From Deltaproteobacteria bacterium (GTDB lineage: Bacteria > UBA10199 > JACPAL01 > JACOUP01): a stretch of DNA of 7,435 nucleotides. This document shows, piece after piece, positions 1 through 6,121 of the stretch. Below the pieces are notes generated by a model. That model was given only the letters and a program-made list of their open reading frames with translations. It was not told the origin of the DNA and did not search any database. Every line of letters begins with the position of its first letter. Positions within the stretch are counted from its first letter, which is position 1. The translations under genes and the position numbers were made by a program. The stretch is from NCBI GenBank assembly GCA_030649435.1, contig JAUSKE010000078.1, positions 1-7,435 of the forward strand. The letters are read 5' to 3'.

Positions 1-1443
1 GCGGAACTCTTGAGGAAGAACAAGGTCCCGGTTCGCGATGTGTCGGACTACACGGGGCAACCAGAGATTCTGGACGGTCGTTTGAAGACGCTTCACCCGA
101 AGATTCATGGGGGGATTCTTGCGATTCGCTCCAATTCAAAACACCTCGAAGAGCTTAAGAAGTCGGGAATAGGATTGATTGATCTTGTCGTCGTGAATCT
201 TTACCCCTTTGAAGAAACCGTTGCAAAAAAAGGTGTTTCTCTGGAGGAGGCGATCGAACAAATTGACATCGGTGGCCCCACGATGATCCGCGCGGCTGCC
301 AAGAATTGGCAGGATGTGACGGTGGTGGTGGATCCGGAAGATTATTCAAAAGTTCTTGAAGAGTTGCCGAATGTTTCGGCCGACACTAATTTTTATCTGG
401 CTAAAAAAGTTTTTTCACTGATGGCCCGTTATGATGGGGCGATTACTAATTATCTGACCGGTGGCAAGGACGAAACATTCCCGGATGTTTTTAATTATCA
501 AGGGACAAAAATACAAAATTTGCGATACGGCGAGAACCCGCATCAAAAAGGGGTCTTTTATCGGGATGGCAGAATTTCGGATCAAGAGCCCTCTGTCGCC
601 AATGCACGTCAGCTCCATGGTAAGGAGCTTTCGTTCAATAATATCCTCGATATCGATGCTGCTTTTGAAACGGTCAGGGAGTTTCAAGAGCCAGCGGTTG
701 TTATTGTTAAACATAACAACCCGTGTGGGGTTGCTGTAGGGACGCGCCAAGGAGCGCCCCTACAACAAATTTTTATTAATGCCCGCGAATGTGACCCCCT
801 CTCCGCGTTTGGTGGGATTATCGGGGTCAACCAGGCGGTGGATGGGTCACTAGCCGAAGAGATTGCCAAAGATTTTTACGAGGCGGTCATCGCCCCCGGT
901 TTTGCTCCTGATGCGTTAAAAATCCTCCAGGCAAAGAAAAATATTCGATTGTTGGATGTCTCGGGGTTGTCGGTAAAAAAGGCGGGACGGTATGATTTTA
1001 AAAAGGTTGTTGGTGGACTCTTGGTTCAAGAACGGGATTCCAGTCAGGAAAATATCCGTGAGGCGCGTTTGGTGACGAAGCGTTCTCCCACTGAGGTTGA
1101 ATGGAAGGCCTTTGCCATTGCCTGGAAGGTGGTTCAGCATCTAAAGTCGAACGCGATCGTTCTTGCTACGGCAGAAAAGATCGTTGGGATCGGCGCCGGG
1201 CAGATGAGCCGGATCGACTCGACGAAGATTGCTATTTCAAAGGCCCGTTCCTCCTTGAAGGGGACTGTTTTAGCCTCGGATGCCTTTTTCCCTTTTAAAG
1301 ATAACGTCGAGGAGGCAGCGAAGGCTGGTATTACGGCGATCATCCAACCGGGTGGGTCGGTCAAGGATCAGGAATCGATTGAGGCGGCGGATCAGGCCGG
1401 AATCGCGATGGTCTTTACCGGGGTCCGGCATTTCAGGCATTAA
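1..1443 (+). CDS. purH: Bifunctional AICAR formyltransferase / IMP cyclohydrolase (5' partial)
   Basis: PurH catalyses the last two steps of purine synthesis: formylation of AICAR with 10-formyl-THF, then ring closure to IMP. The frame is open from base 1, so the start lies upstream. The first visible residue (Ala) aligns with about residue 41 of E. coli PurH as I remember it, so about 40 residues are missing and 480 are present. The cyclohydrolase domain shows SDYTGQPEILDGR and KTLHPKIHGG (nt 43-114), NLYPF and DIGGPTMIRAAAKN. The transformylase domain shows RYGENPHQ, the catalytic Lys-His of KHNNPCG (nt 709-729), SAFGGI, KSNAIV, GIGAGQMSR, SDAFFPF and IQPGGS. It ends in the family-typical RHFRH. 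An in-frame palindrome at 731-768 adds about four residues right after the Lys-His motif. Otherwise the gene looks intact. purD follows after 3 nt. Confidence 0.97.
   Translation, partial: AELLRKNKVPVRDVSDYTGQPEILDGRLKTLHPKIHGGILAIRSNSKHLEELKKSGIGLIDLVVVNLYPFEETVAKKGVSLEEAIEQIDIGGPTMIRAAAKNWQDVTVVVDPEDYSKVLEELPNVSADTNFYLAKKVFSLMARYDGAITNYLTGGKDETFPDVFNYQGTKIQNLRYGENPHQKGVFYRDGRISDQEPSVANARQLHGKELSFNNILDIDAAFETVREFQEPAVVIVKHNNPCGVAVGTRQGAPLQQIFINARECDPLSAFGGIIGVNQAVDGSLAEEIAKDFYEAVIAPGFAPDALKILQAKKNIRLLDVSGLSVKKAGRYDFKKVVGGLLVQERDSSQENIREARLVTKRSPTEVEWKAFAIAWKVVQHLKSNAIVLATAEKIVGIGAGQMSRIDSTKIAISKARSSLKGTVLASDAFFPFKDNVEEAAKAGITAIIQPGGSVKDQESIEAADQAGIAMVFTGVRHFRH
731..768. repeat. Imperfect palindrome (REP-like hairpin) inside purH
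   Basis: Two 18-nt arms (731-748 and 751-768) flank an AA spacer and match as an inverted repeat at 15 of 18 positions. The core is TGTAGGGACGCGCC...GGAGCGCCCCTACA. GTAGGGGCG-type palindromes of this kind recur as dispersed small repeats in many environmental bacterial genomes, from general knowledge. Here the element lies in coding sequence and is read as about 12 codons (VAVGTRQGAPLQQ, the first codon only partly covered). It starts one codon after the conserved KHNNPCG motif. Only one copy is visible in this window, so its status as a dispersed repeat is inferred. Confidence 0.6.
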
Positions 1444-1446
1444 CTT

Positions 1447-2697
1447 ATGAGAATTCTCGTTATCGGTTCGGGAGGTCGTGAACATGCCCTGGTTTGGAAG
1501 CTCGCGCAGAGCCAGCGGGTCAAGAAGATCTACGTGGCGCCCGGAAATCCAGGCATGGAGAGCCAAGCAGAATTAGTTCCGATCCAGGCGGAGGATTTAA
1601 AAAGTCTTCTCTCGTTCGCCAAAAAGGAAAAGATTGATCTGACGATAGTTGGGCCTGAAGTGTCGCTCTGTGACGGGATCGTCCCTCTTTTCGAAAAGGA
1701 AAAACTTCCAATCTTCGGCCCCTCTAAGGAAGCGGCTCTTTTGGAAGGGAGCAAGATTTTTACAAAACAGTTTTTGATGCGTCATCAGATCCCGACCGCC
1801 GCTTTTGAAGTTTTTGAATCGATCGAACCGGCCAGAAAATATGTTGAGAAGAGTGCGGTACCGATTGTGGTCAAGGCGGATGGCCTTGCTGCCGGTAAGG
1901 GGGTCTTTGTCTGCGGGACGAAGGAAGAAGCATTTCAGGCGCTCGACTTTCTTTTTGTGAAAAAAGGGTTGGGGGAGGCAGGTCGGCGTGTTGTGATCGA
2001 AGATTGTCTCCAGGGGATTGAAACCTCTTTTATGGTGGTGGCCAGCGGACGGGAGGCGATCCCTCTTGCAACTTCAAAGGATCATAAGCGGGCCTATGAT
2101 CGTGACCAGGGGCCGAATACCGGGGGGATGGGGGTGATCAGCCCATCACCGCACTTGGGTCTTCCTCTGCAGGAGAAGGTGATGAGCGAAATCATCCTGC
2201 CGACGCTCGCCGGTCTTGAAAAGGAGGGGCGCTTCTTTAAGGGGATCCTCTACGCCGGTCTGATGCTCACAAAAGAAGGGCCTTTCGTTTTGGAATACAA
2301 CGTTCGTTTCGGGGATCCGGAAACAGAGGCGATCCTCCCCCGTTTGGAGGATGATTTGGTGGACCTCATTGAGTCAGCCTTGCAGGGAAAACTTTTGGGT
2401 AAACTGCTTCGTTGGAAAAAAGAGGTTTCAGTTTGCGTGATGATGGCGTCGGAGGGGTATCCGGGCCCCTACCCGAAGGGGAAGGTGATTGATGGGCTGG
2501 GGACGGTTGGACCAGAGGCAATCGTTTTTCACGCAGGGACAGCTCGTCAAGGAGATCAAATTATCACCGCTGGTGGGCGTGTATTGGGGGTTACCGCCCT
2601 CGGAAGAGACCTTGCAGAGGCGCGCAAGATCGCTTATGGTGCCGTCTCCAAGATTTCTTGGGAAGGGGTTCATTACAGGAGGGATATCGGATTATGA
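1447..2697 (+). CDS. purD: Phosphoribosylamine--glycine ligase (GAR synthetase)
   Basis: PurD ligates glycine to 5-phosphoribosylamine with ATP to form GAR, the second step of purine synthesis. It is full length at 416 residues, against about 430 in E. coli. The N-terminal domain opens with GSGGREHAL (7-15) and has GPEVSLCDG (69-77). The ATP-grasp region (about 102-295) carries VVKADGLAAGKGV (141-153), HKRAYD followed by GPNTGGMG (213-229), and the metal-binding EYNVRFGDPETE (283-294). The C-terminal domain includes ASEGYPGPYPKG (334-345) and TAGGRVLGV (374-382). The ATG lies 3 nt after the purH stop, with only a short AGG (1435-1437) as ribosome-binding sequence, so translational coupling to purH is likely. 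The stop overlaps the purE start as ATGA. Confidence 0.97.
   Translation: MRILVIGSGGREHALVWKLAQSQRVKKIYVAPGNPGMESQAELVPIQAEDLKSLLSFAKKEKIDLTIVGPEVSLCDGIVPLFEKEKLPIFGPSKEAALLEGSKIFTKQFLMRHQIPTAAFEVFESIEPARKYVEKSAVPIVVKADGLAAGKGVFVCGTKEEAFQALDFLFVKKGLGEAGRRVVIEDCLQGIETSFMVVASGREAIPLATSKDHKRAYDRDQGPNTGGMGVISPSPHLGLPLQEKVMSEIILPTLAGLEKEGRFFKGILYAGLMLTKEGPFVLEYNVRFGDPETEAILPRLEDDLVDLIESALQGKLLGKLLRWKKEVSVCVMMASEGYPGPYPKGKVIDGLGTVGPEAIVFHAGTARQGDQIITAGGRVLGVTALGRDLAEARKIAYGAVSKISWEGVHYRRDIGL
2677..2683 (+). promoter_or_regulatory. Shine-Dalgarno for purE
   Basis: AGGAGGG lies 10 nt before the ATG at 2694, inside the 3' end of purD. It is one of the two clear ribosome-binding sequences in the window. 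It fixes the purE start at 2694 rather than an upstream in-frame codon at 2658, which would add 12 residues not found in the family. Confidence 0.8.
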
Positions 2698-3191
2698 AAA
2701 AACCGCTCGTAGGGATCCTGATGGGGTCCGATTCGGATATCGATGTTATGGAGGAGGGGGCAAAGATCCTCAAGGAGTTTAAAATTCCGTACGAAAGGGT
2801 GATCACCTCGGCCCATCGGTCTCCCAAGAGAACGATCCTCTACGCCGAGACTGCGGCTTCGAGGGGCCTCAAAGTGTTGATCGCTGGCGCTGGTGCCGCA
2901 GCTCATCTGGCCGGTGTTGTGGCGGCCCATACGACGCTTCCTGTGGTTGGTGTGCCTATTGATTCTTCTTCCCTGAGAGGGCTCGATTCAATCCTTTCGA
3001 CGGTTCAGATGCCAGGTGGTGTTCCGGTTGCTGGCATGGCGATTGGCAAGGCCGGTTCAAAAAATGCGGGGCTTTTGGCCGTTGAGATCCTTGCCCTTTC
3101 GAACGGTTCCCTCACACGACGATTGACCCTCTACCGCAAAAAAATGGAACGGGATGTGATCGCCAAAAATAAAAGGTTTAAAAAGTCGTGA
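2694..3191 (+). CDS. purE: N5-carboxyaminoimidazole ribonucleotide mutase, class I PurE
   Basis: Class I PurE rearranges N5-CAIR to CAIR. The protein is 165 residues, close to the 169 of E. coli. Substrate-loop motif GSDSD (11-15), SAHR with the catalytic His41 (39-42), AGAGAAAHL (64-72), LDSILSTVQMPGGVP (97-111) and AIGKAG (116-121) are all present. SAHR rather than the SAHK of animal-type enzymes points to class I, which depends on PurK to make N5-CAIR; no purK lies in this window. The usual GGAAHLPG reads GAAAHLAG here. The Pro-to-Ala change is one I recall in other bacteria. The lysine-rich tail (149-165) is beyond the conserved core. The ATG overlaps the purD stop by 4 nt, and the 3' end overlaps the next gene as GTGA. 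Confidence 0.95.
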   Translation: MKKPLVGILMGSDSDIDVMEEGAKILKEFKIPYERVITSAHRSPKRTILYAETAASRGLKVLIAGAGAAAHLAGVVAAHTTLPVVGVPIDSSSLRGLDSILSTVQMPGGVPVAGMAIGKAGSKNAGLLAVEILALSNGSLTRRLTLYRKKMERDVIAKNKRFKKS

Positions 3192-3838
3192 GTGAGGTCG
3201 TCTCCATCCACCCTGAAAATCCTGAGCCCGAAAAGATCGAGCGGGTCGTCTCGGCCCTTCGCGAAGGGGCAATCGTCGCCTACCCGACGGAAACCTTTTA
3301 CGGCCTGGGGGTGAATATCGAGAATGAACAGGCGATCAAGCACCTTTTTGATTTAAAGAGGAGGGATTACTCGAACCCGATCTCGGTGATTGTGAGTGAC
3401 CGAAGTATGCTTGTCCGGTATGTCTCAGAAATTCCAGACAAGGCGTTGCTCTTGATGGATCGGTTCTGGCCGGGACCACTGACGATTCTTTTTCGAACGA
3501 CGAAGGCGGTATCGAAGAGCCTGACGACCAATACCGGTAAGATTGGCATCCGGATCTCCTCAAATCCTGTGGCCCAAGCGCTGGTTTCAAAATTGGGGGC
3601 TCCTCTCACAACCACGTCAGCCAATCTTTCCGGTCTTCCTCCCTCCTTTAACCTGAAACATCTGAAAAATTATTTCAGTGACAAGATCAGTTTTGTCGTC
3701 GATGCCGGTGAGCTCCCTCCCTCCGTTGGTTCAACGGTCGTCGATGTGAGCGAAGACAAATTAACAATTATTCGGGAGGGGTTGATCCGTAGCGAGGTTC
3801 TCTTCCCCTATTTTGAGGAGATCGAAGATGAAGAATAG
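3188..3838 (+). CDS. tsaC: L-threonylcarbamoyladenylate synthase (TsaC/YrdC/YwlC type)
   Basis: This enzyme makes threonylcarbamoyl-AMP from threonine, bicarbonate and ATP, the first step of t6A formation at A37 of ANN-decoding tRNAs. The 216 residues cover one YrdC domain. Its length fits TsaC and the shorter YwlC-like forms and lacks the extra C-terminal domain of full Sua5. Motifs seen: AYPTETFYGLG (31-41), KRRDYSNPIS (57-66, the family K-x-R...NP loop), FWPGPLT (93-99), IRIS (121-124), TTSANLSG (142-149), GSTVVD (181-186) and IIREG (194-198). The start is GTG at 3188, overlapping the purE stop (GTGA), with only weak AAGG upstream, which suggests translational coupling. Its last 11 nt overlap the next gene. 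Other t6A genes (tsaB, tsaD, tsaE) are not in the window. Confidence 0.93.
   Translation: MSEVVSIHPENPEPEKIERVVSALREGAIVAYPTETFYGLGVNIENEQAIKHLFDLKRRDYSNPISVIVSDRSMLVRYVSEIPDKALLLMDRFWPGPLTILFRTTKAVSKSLTTNTGKIGIRISSNPVAQALVSKLGAPLTTTSANLSGLPPSFNLKHLKNYFSDKISFVVDAGELPPSVGSTVVDVSEDKLTIIREGLIRSEVLFPYFEEIEDEE
3815..3820 (+). promoter_or_regulatory. Shine-Dalgarno for the DUF1015 gene
   Basis: GAGGAG lies 7 nt before ATG 3828, within the end of tsaC. It supports ATG 3828 as the start over the in-frame TTG at 3813, which itself overlaps this site. Confidence 0.75.
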
Positions 3839-5126
3839 CCCCGCCGGTAGGACCGGCCCCGCCGTTTCCCCTTTTCGAGGTCTTCTCTACAACCGGAAAA
3901 AGATTCGTAAGATGGAAAAGGTGGTCGCCCCCCCCTACGATGTGATCTCTCCCTCGTACCGGTCGGAACTGTACAAACGGGACCGGCACAACGTTGTTCG
4001 CCTGATCCTCCCCTCCGGGGCCGATCCTTACAGCGCCGCCGCTAGGACCTTCCAGCAATGGTGTCACGACGACATCCTCACTCAGAATGGTAAGCCATCC
4101 TTTTACCTCTACCACCAGACTTTTATGATCCATGGGAGAAAGTTTGTTCGGAAGGGGATCATGGGGATTCGGCGTCTGGAGCCATGGGGCCGGTCTATCT
4201 TGCCCCACGAAAGGACGCTCGCTGCCCCGAAGAGGGATCGCCTTCGGCTCCTTCGGGAGTGTCAGGCGAACTTGAGTCCGGTCTTTTCCCTCTATTCCGA
4301 CCCGTCGCGACAGTGTGAAAAATGGTTTAGCAAAATGCGCGAAAAACCGCTCTTCGACCTGACGACCGAGGATGGGATCCGCCACCAGTTTTGGTCGATC
4401 TCGGATCCGGAACAGGTCAAAAAGGTTTCCTCCCTTCTCTCCCGCAAGACTTTGTACATCGCCGATGGCCACCACCGGTATGAGACGGCACTCGCCTATT
4501 CAAAGGAAGAGAAGGGGCGAAAGGGGGCCGATTCCGTGATGATGTTTTTTTCGAACCTGAATGATCCCGGACTTGTCGTCTTGCCGACGCATCGTCTCTA
4601 TCATTCGCCGATCGTCTGGGATTGGAAAAAGATAACCCGTCGCGCCGGTAAGGTCTTTACAATCAAAACTTATTCCGTGACCCAGAAGAAACTGTTCTTG
4701 GCTGCTTTCCAGAAGAGTTCCAAAATAAAATTGGGGGTCATTTTGGGCAAGAAGGTTGCTGGCAGTGGGCCGGCATTTGCCCTTTTTGAGACCTCAGCGC
4801 AAAAGTTTCGTGGCTCTTCGCTTGCGAAAGGTTTAGCCCCTCACCGGCTTGTTTTAGGCTCGTCACTGCTCCATGACCTCTTTGTCCCGCGAGTCTTGGG
4901 AATTAAAGGGGCCCGTGCCTCTCTCGAAGAGAACTTTACCTTTGAGAAGGAAATAGAGGATGTCCTGAAAAAAGTTTCTCGCGGTGAGGCAACGGCCGGC
5001 TTTCTACTCCCGTCACCAAAGGTCAGCGACGTTGTTTCAATCTGCGAGAGGGGAGAGGTTTTGCCGCAAAAGACTACCTTCTTTTACCCCAAACTCCTTT
5101 CGGGGCTTGTCTTTCACAAGTTCTAG
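3828..5126 (+). CDS. DUF1015 family protein, function unknown
   Basis: A 432-residue protein that I recognise as DUF1015, a widespread bacterial and archaeal family without an established reaction. Family landmarks run the whole length: SPFRGLLYN (14-22), APPYDVIS (34-41), LPHERT (125-130), PKRDRLRLLRECQANLSP (134-151), the signature ADGHHRYETAL (212-222), VLPTHRLYH (251-259) and the C-terminal LPQKTTFFYPKLLSGLV (412-428). The charged His-rich signature suggests a metal or phosphate site, but this is only inference. No signal peptide or membrane segment is seen, so it is probably cytoplasmic. ATG 3828 is chosen from the GAGGAG site. About ten residues (MKNSPAGRTGPAV) precede the usual family start and come from a GC-rich repeat. 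It overlaps tsaC by 11 nt and is the last gene of the purine block. Its stop is shared with the convergent gene. Confidence 0.9.
   Translation: MKNSPAGRTGPAVSPFRGLLYNRKKIRKMEKVVAPPYDVISPSYRSELYKRDRHNVVRLILPSGADPYSAAARTFQQWCHDDILTQNGKPSFYLYHQTFMIHGRKFVRKGIMGIRRLEPWGRSILPHERTLAAPKRDRLRLLRECQANLSPVFSLYSDPSRQCEKWFSKMREKPLFDLTTEDGIRHQFWSISDPEQVKKVSSLLSRKTLYIADGHHRYETALAYSKEEKGRKGADSVMMFFSNLNDPGLVVLPTHRLYHSPIVWDWKKITRRAGKVFTIKTYSVTQKKLFLAAFQKSSKIKLGVILGKKVAGSGPAFALFETSAQKFRGSSLAKGLAPHRLVLGSSLLHDLFVPRVLGIKGARASLEENFTFEKEIEDVLKKVSRGEATAGFLLPSPKVSDVVSICERGEVLPQKTTFFYPKLLSGLVFHKF
3839..3864. repeat. Short GC-rich direct and inverted repeat at the DUF1015 N-terminus
   Basis: CCCCGCCG occurs twice (3839-3846 and 3857-3864). 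Between and overlapping the copies lies a perfect inverted repeat, GCCGGT (3843-3848) / ACCGGC (3852-3857), with a 3-nt loop. The segment encodes the N-terminal residues PAGRTGPA, which lie before the conserved domain. It could reduce translation of the DUF1015 gene by folding just after its start codon, or be a neutral low-complexity insertion. Nothing in the window decides between these. Confidence 0.45.
5123..5126. other. Shared palindromic stop (CTAG) of two convergent genes
   Basis: The four bases CTAG supply TAG (5124-5126) for the plus-strand DUF1015 gene and TAG (5125-5123) for the minus-strand DUF721 gene. There is no intergenic space and no T-tract-flanked stem for a bidirectional intrinsic terminator. 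A weak stem, CTTGT (5106-5110) / ACAAG (5116-5120), lies just before the stop on the plus strand, without a following U-run. Confidence 0.95.
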
Positions 5127-5410
5127 GACTTTCTCAGGGTAAAACGGATCTCTTCGACATTCTTGCAGAGGTCGTTCGTTCGGAGCTTGGTCAAGAGTTC
5201 GCTCGTCATGAGGGAGAGTTCATTGGCCCAGGAGGAGTTTCGGACCCAGATCACCAGCCGATTCCCCTTCAGTGAGAGTGGTTCCGAGTTTTTGGAAACG
5301 ACCGGGCCGACCAGTTGGGCCCACTGTTTTTGGAGGTTGATCACCTCCCCAACCGGTGGGGCGTCCCCCCCCTTAAAATACTCCTCGAGGACCTCTTTGA
5401 TCGATTTCAT
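5123..5410 (-). CDS. DUF721 / DciA-like protein
   Basis: A 95-residue protein with the pattern of the DUF721 family. It has a short helical start, then W30 with QLVG (32-35), a Ser/Asn-rich turn, the core strand and helix RLVIWVRNSSWANEL (51-65), a leucine-rich helix ELLTKL (71-76), and the final strand VEEIRFTLR (85-93). DciA, the replicative-helicase loader of many bacteria that lack DnaC, belongs to this family. Whether this short form loads helicase is inference. There is no zinc-binding cysteine set. It lies 3 nt downstream of phoU on the same strand, so the two are probably co-transcribed. Its Shine-Dalgarno is weak. Its TAG stop is the other strand of the DUF1015 stop (CTAG). Confidence 0.75.
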   Translation of the reverse strand: MKSIKEVLEEYFKGGDAPPVGEVINLQKQWAQLVGPVVSKNSEPLSLKGNRLVIWVRNSSWANELSLMTSELLTKLRTNDLCKNVEEIRFTLRKS

Positions 5411-5413
5411 AAC

Positions 5414-6034
5414 TTATGTCCGGATCATCTTGCCGGTTGCGTTGTAGATCACCAGTTCCGCCATGTTGGCGGCATGGTCGCCGATCCTCTCCAGATACCG
5501 GGCAATCGAGATCAGCCGGATCGACCGGGCGACCGTGGTCGGGTCCTTGATCATGAATTCCAAGAGGTCGAAGAAGATCTGACGCCGCCATTGGGCAATC
5601 CCCTTGTAGGTTTCGTAGACAGCTTTGGATTTGCCTGTTTCTTCATTGCAAAAAGCCTCGGTTGCTTGATGGATCATCTTTTGCACCGTTGTCGCCATCT
5701 TGGGGAGTTCAATGTACGGTTTCAGTTGCGGCTGTTCGTTCAGTTCGAGGGCCCGCTCAGCAAGGTTTACCACCAGGTCGCCGATCCGTTCCAGATCGCG
5801 GCTAACCTTGAGGCCGGTTGTGATGAGGGAAATCTCTTCAGGCTTAATCGGCTGTTGCAACCTCTTCCTCCCAATCTTGTCGAGGGTCACTTCCAGTTGA
5901 CCTAATTTTTTATCCATCGTGATCGCCTTGCGGGCAGGGGCTGATTCGTGTTGCATGAGTGCCTTCATTGATAGGCCAAGCATCTCTTCAACGACGGTGG
6001 CCATCATGATCAGTTTTTCTTTGAACGGTTTCAC
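5414..6034 (-). CDS. phoU: PhoU-type phosphate signalling regulator
   Basis: PhoU is a helical, metal-binding cytoplasmic protein that links the Pst phosphate transporter to the PhoR kinase and restrains phosphate uptake and the Pho response. This copy has 206 residues, slightly shorter than the usual 215-240, mainly at the N-terminus. The two tandem three-helix repeats are plain: SRDLERIGDLVVNLAE (78-93) and ARYLERIGDHAANMAE (178-193) are the paired metal-binding E/D-xxx-D helices. The start is GTG 6034; an in-frame TAA lies about 30 nt upstream and no ATG precedes it. The next Met codons (residues 10-11) would cut into the first helix. No strong Shine-Dalgarno is seen. No pst, phoR or phoB gene is in the window. 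A DUF721 gene follows after 3 nt, and dksA is divergent. Confidence 0.92.
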   Translation of the reverse strand: MKPFKEKLIMMATVVEEMLGLSMKALMQHESAPARKAITMDKKLGQLEVTLDKIGRKRLQQPIKPEEISLITTGLKVSRDLERIGDLVVNLAERALELNEQPQLKPYIELPKMATTVQKMIHQATEAFCNEETGKSKAVYETYKGIAQWRRQIFFDLLEFMIKDPTTVARSIRLISIARYLERIGDHAANMAELVIYNATGKMIRT

Positions 6035-6061
6035 GGGCCCAGTTATAGTTCCGCCCCCCAG

Positions 6062-6090
6062 TCTTTACAAGGGTGAAGTATACTTGACAA
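6062..6090 (-). promoter_or_regulatory. Candidate promoter for phoU
   Basis: On the minus strand TTGTCA (6090-6085) matches the -35 consensus at 5 of 6 positions. It is followed after 17 nt by TAAAGA (6067-6062), a weak -10 match (3 of 6). A start near 6055 would give a leader of about 20 nt before GTG 6034. The -35 part is good and the -10 part is poor. Confidence 0.3.
6073..6088. promoter_or_regulatory. Near-perfect 16-bp palindrome between phoU and dksA, possible operator
   Basis: The 10-bp centre AAGTATACTT (6076-6085) is perfectly palindromic, and symmetry extends to 16 bp (GTGAAGTATACTTGAC) with one mismatched pair (6075/6086). It overlaps the -35-like hexamers of both divergent genes, as expected for a dimeric repressor or activator site. 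No regulator can be named from the sequence. AT-rich palindromes can arise by chance, so support is moderate. Confidence 0.4.
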
Positions 6091-6112
6091 ACAGGGGAAA
6101 ATGCTCAATCCT
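6084..6112 (+). promoter_or_regulatory. Candidate promoter for dksA
   Basis: A perfect -35 consensus TTGACA (6084-6089) is followed after 17 nt by AATCCT (6107-6112), which matches the -10 consensus at only 3 of 6 positions. Transcription from it would begin near 6119. That leaves almost no leader before ATG 6122 and would exclude a start at 6101. The weak -10 could mean dependence on an activator, or that the true promoter is elsewhere. Confidence 0.3.
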
Positions 6113-6121
6113 TTTGGAGCT

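Noticed and set aside
1..1443. Reading TTG at position 10 as the purH start
   Set aside because: The frame is open to base 1 and the residues before it align with the family, so the gene is simply cut by the window edge.
2757..2930. Loss of PurE function because the usual GGAAHLPG reads GAAAHLAG
   Set aside because: The Asp and His active-site motifs are intact, and Ala in place of Pro is a variation I recall in other bacterial PurE proteins, so this is ordinary divergence.
3768..4475. 235-codon minus-strand open frame inside the DUF1015 gene
   Set aside because: The opposite frame carries conserved DUF1015 motifs throughout. The antisense product has Gly/Pro/Arg-rich low-complexity composition and no family resemblance.
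5106..5120. Possible intrinsic terminator CTTGT / ACAAG at the end of the DUF1015 gene
   Set aside because: The stem is only 5 bp, extended by G-U pairs, and no U-tract follows on either strand.
5315..5905. 196-codon plus-strand open frame across the DUF721 and phoU region
   Set aside because: It is antisense to phoU, whose two metal-binding repeats are unmistakable. The frame's product is rich in His, Leu and Pro with no recognisable domain and no ribosome site.
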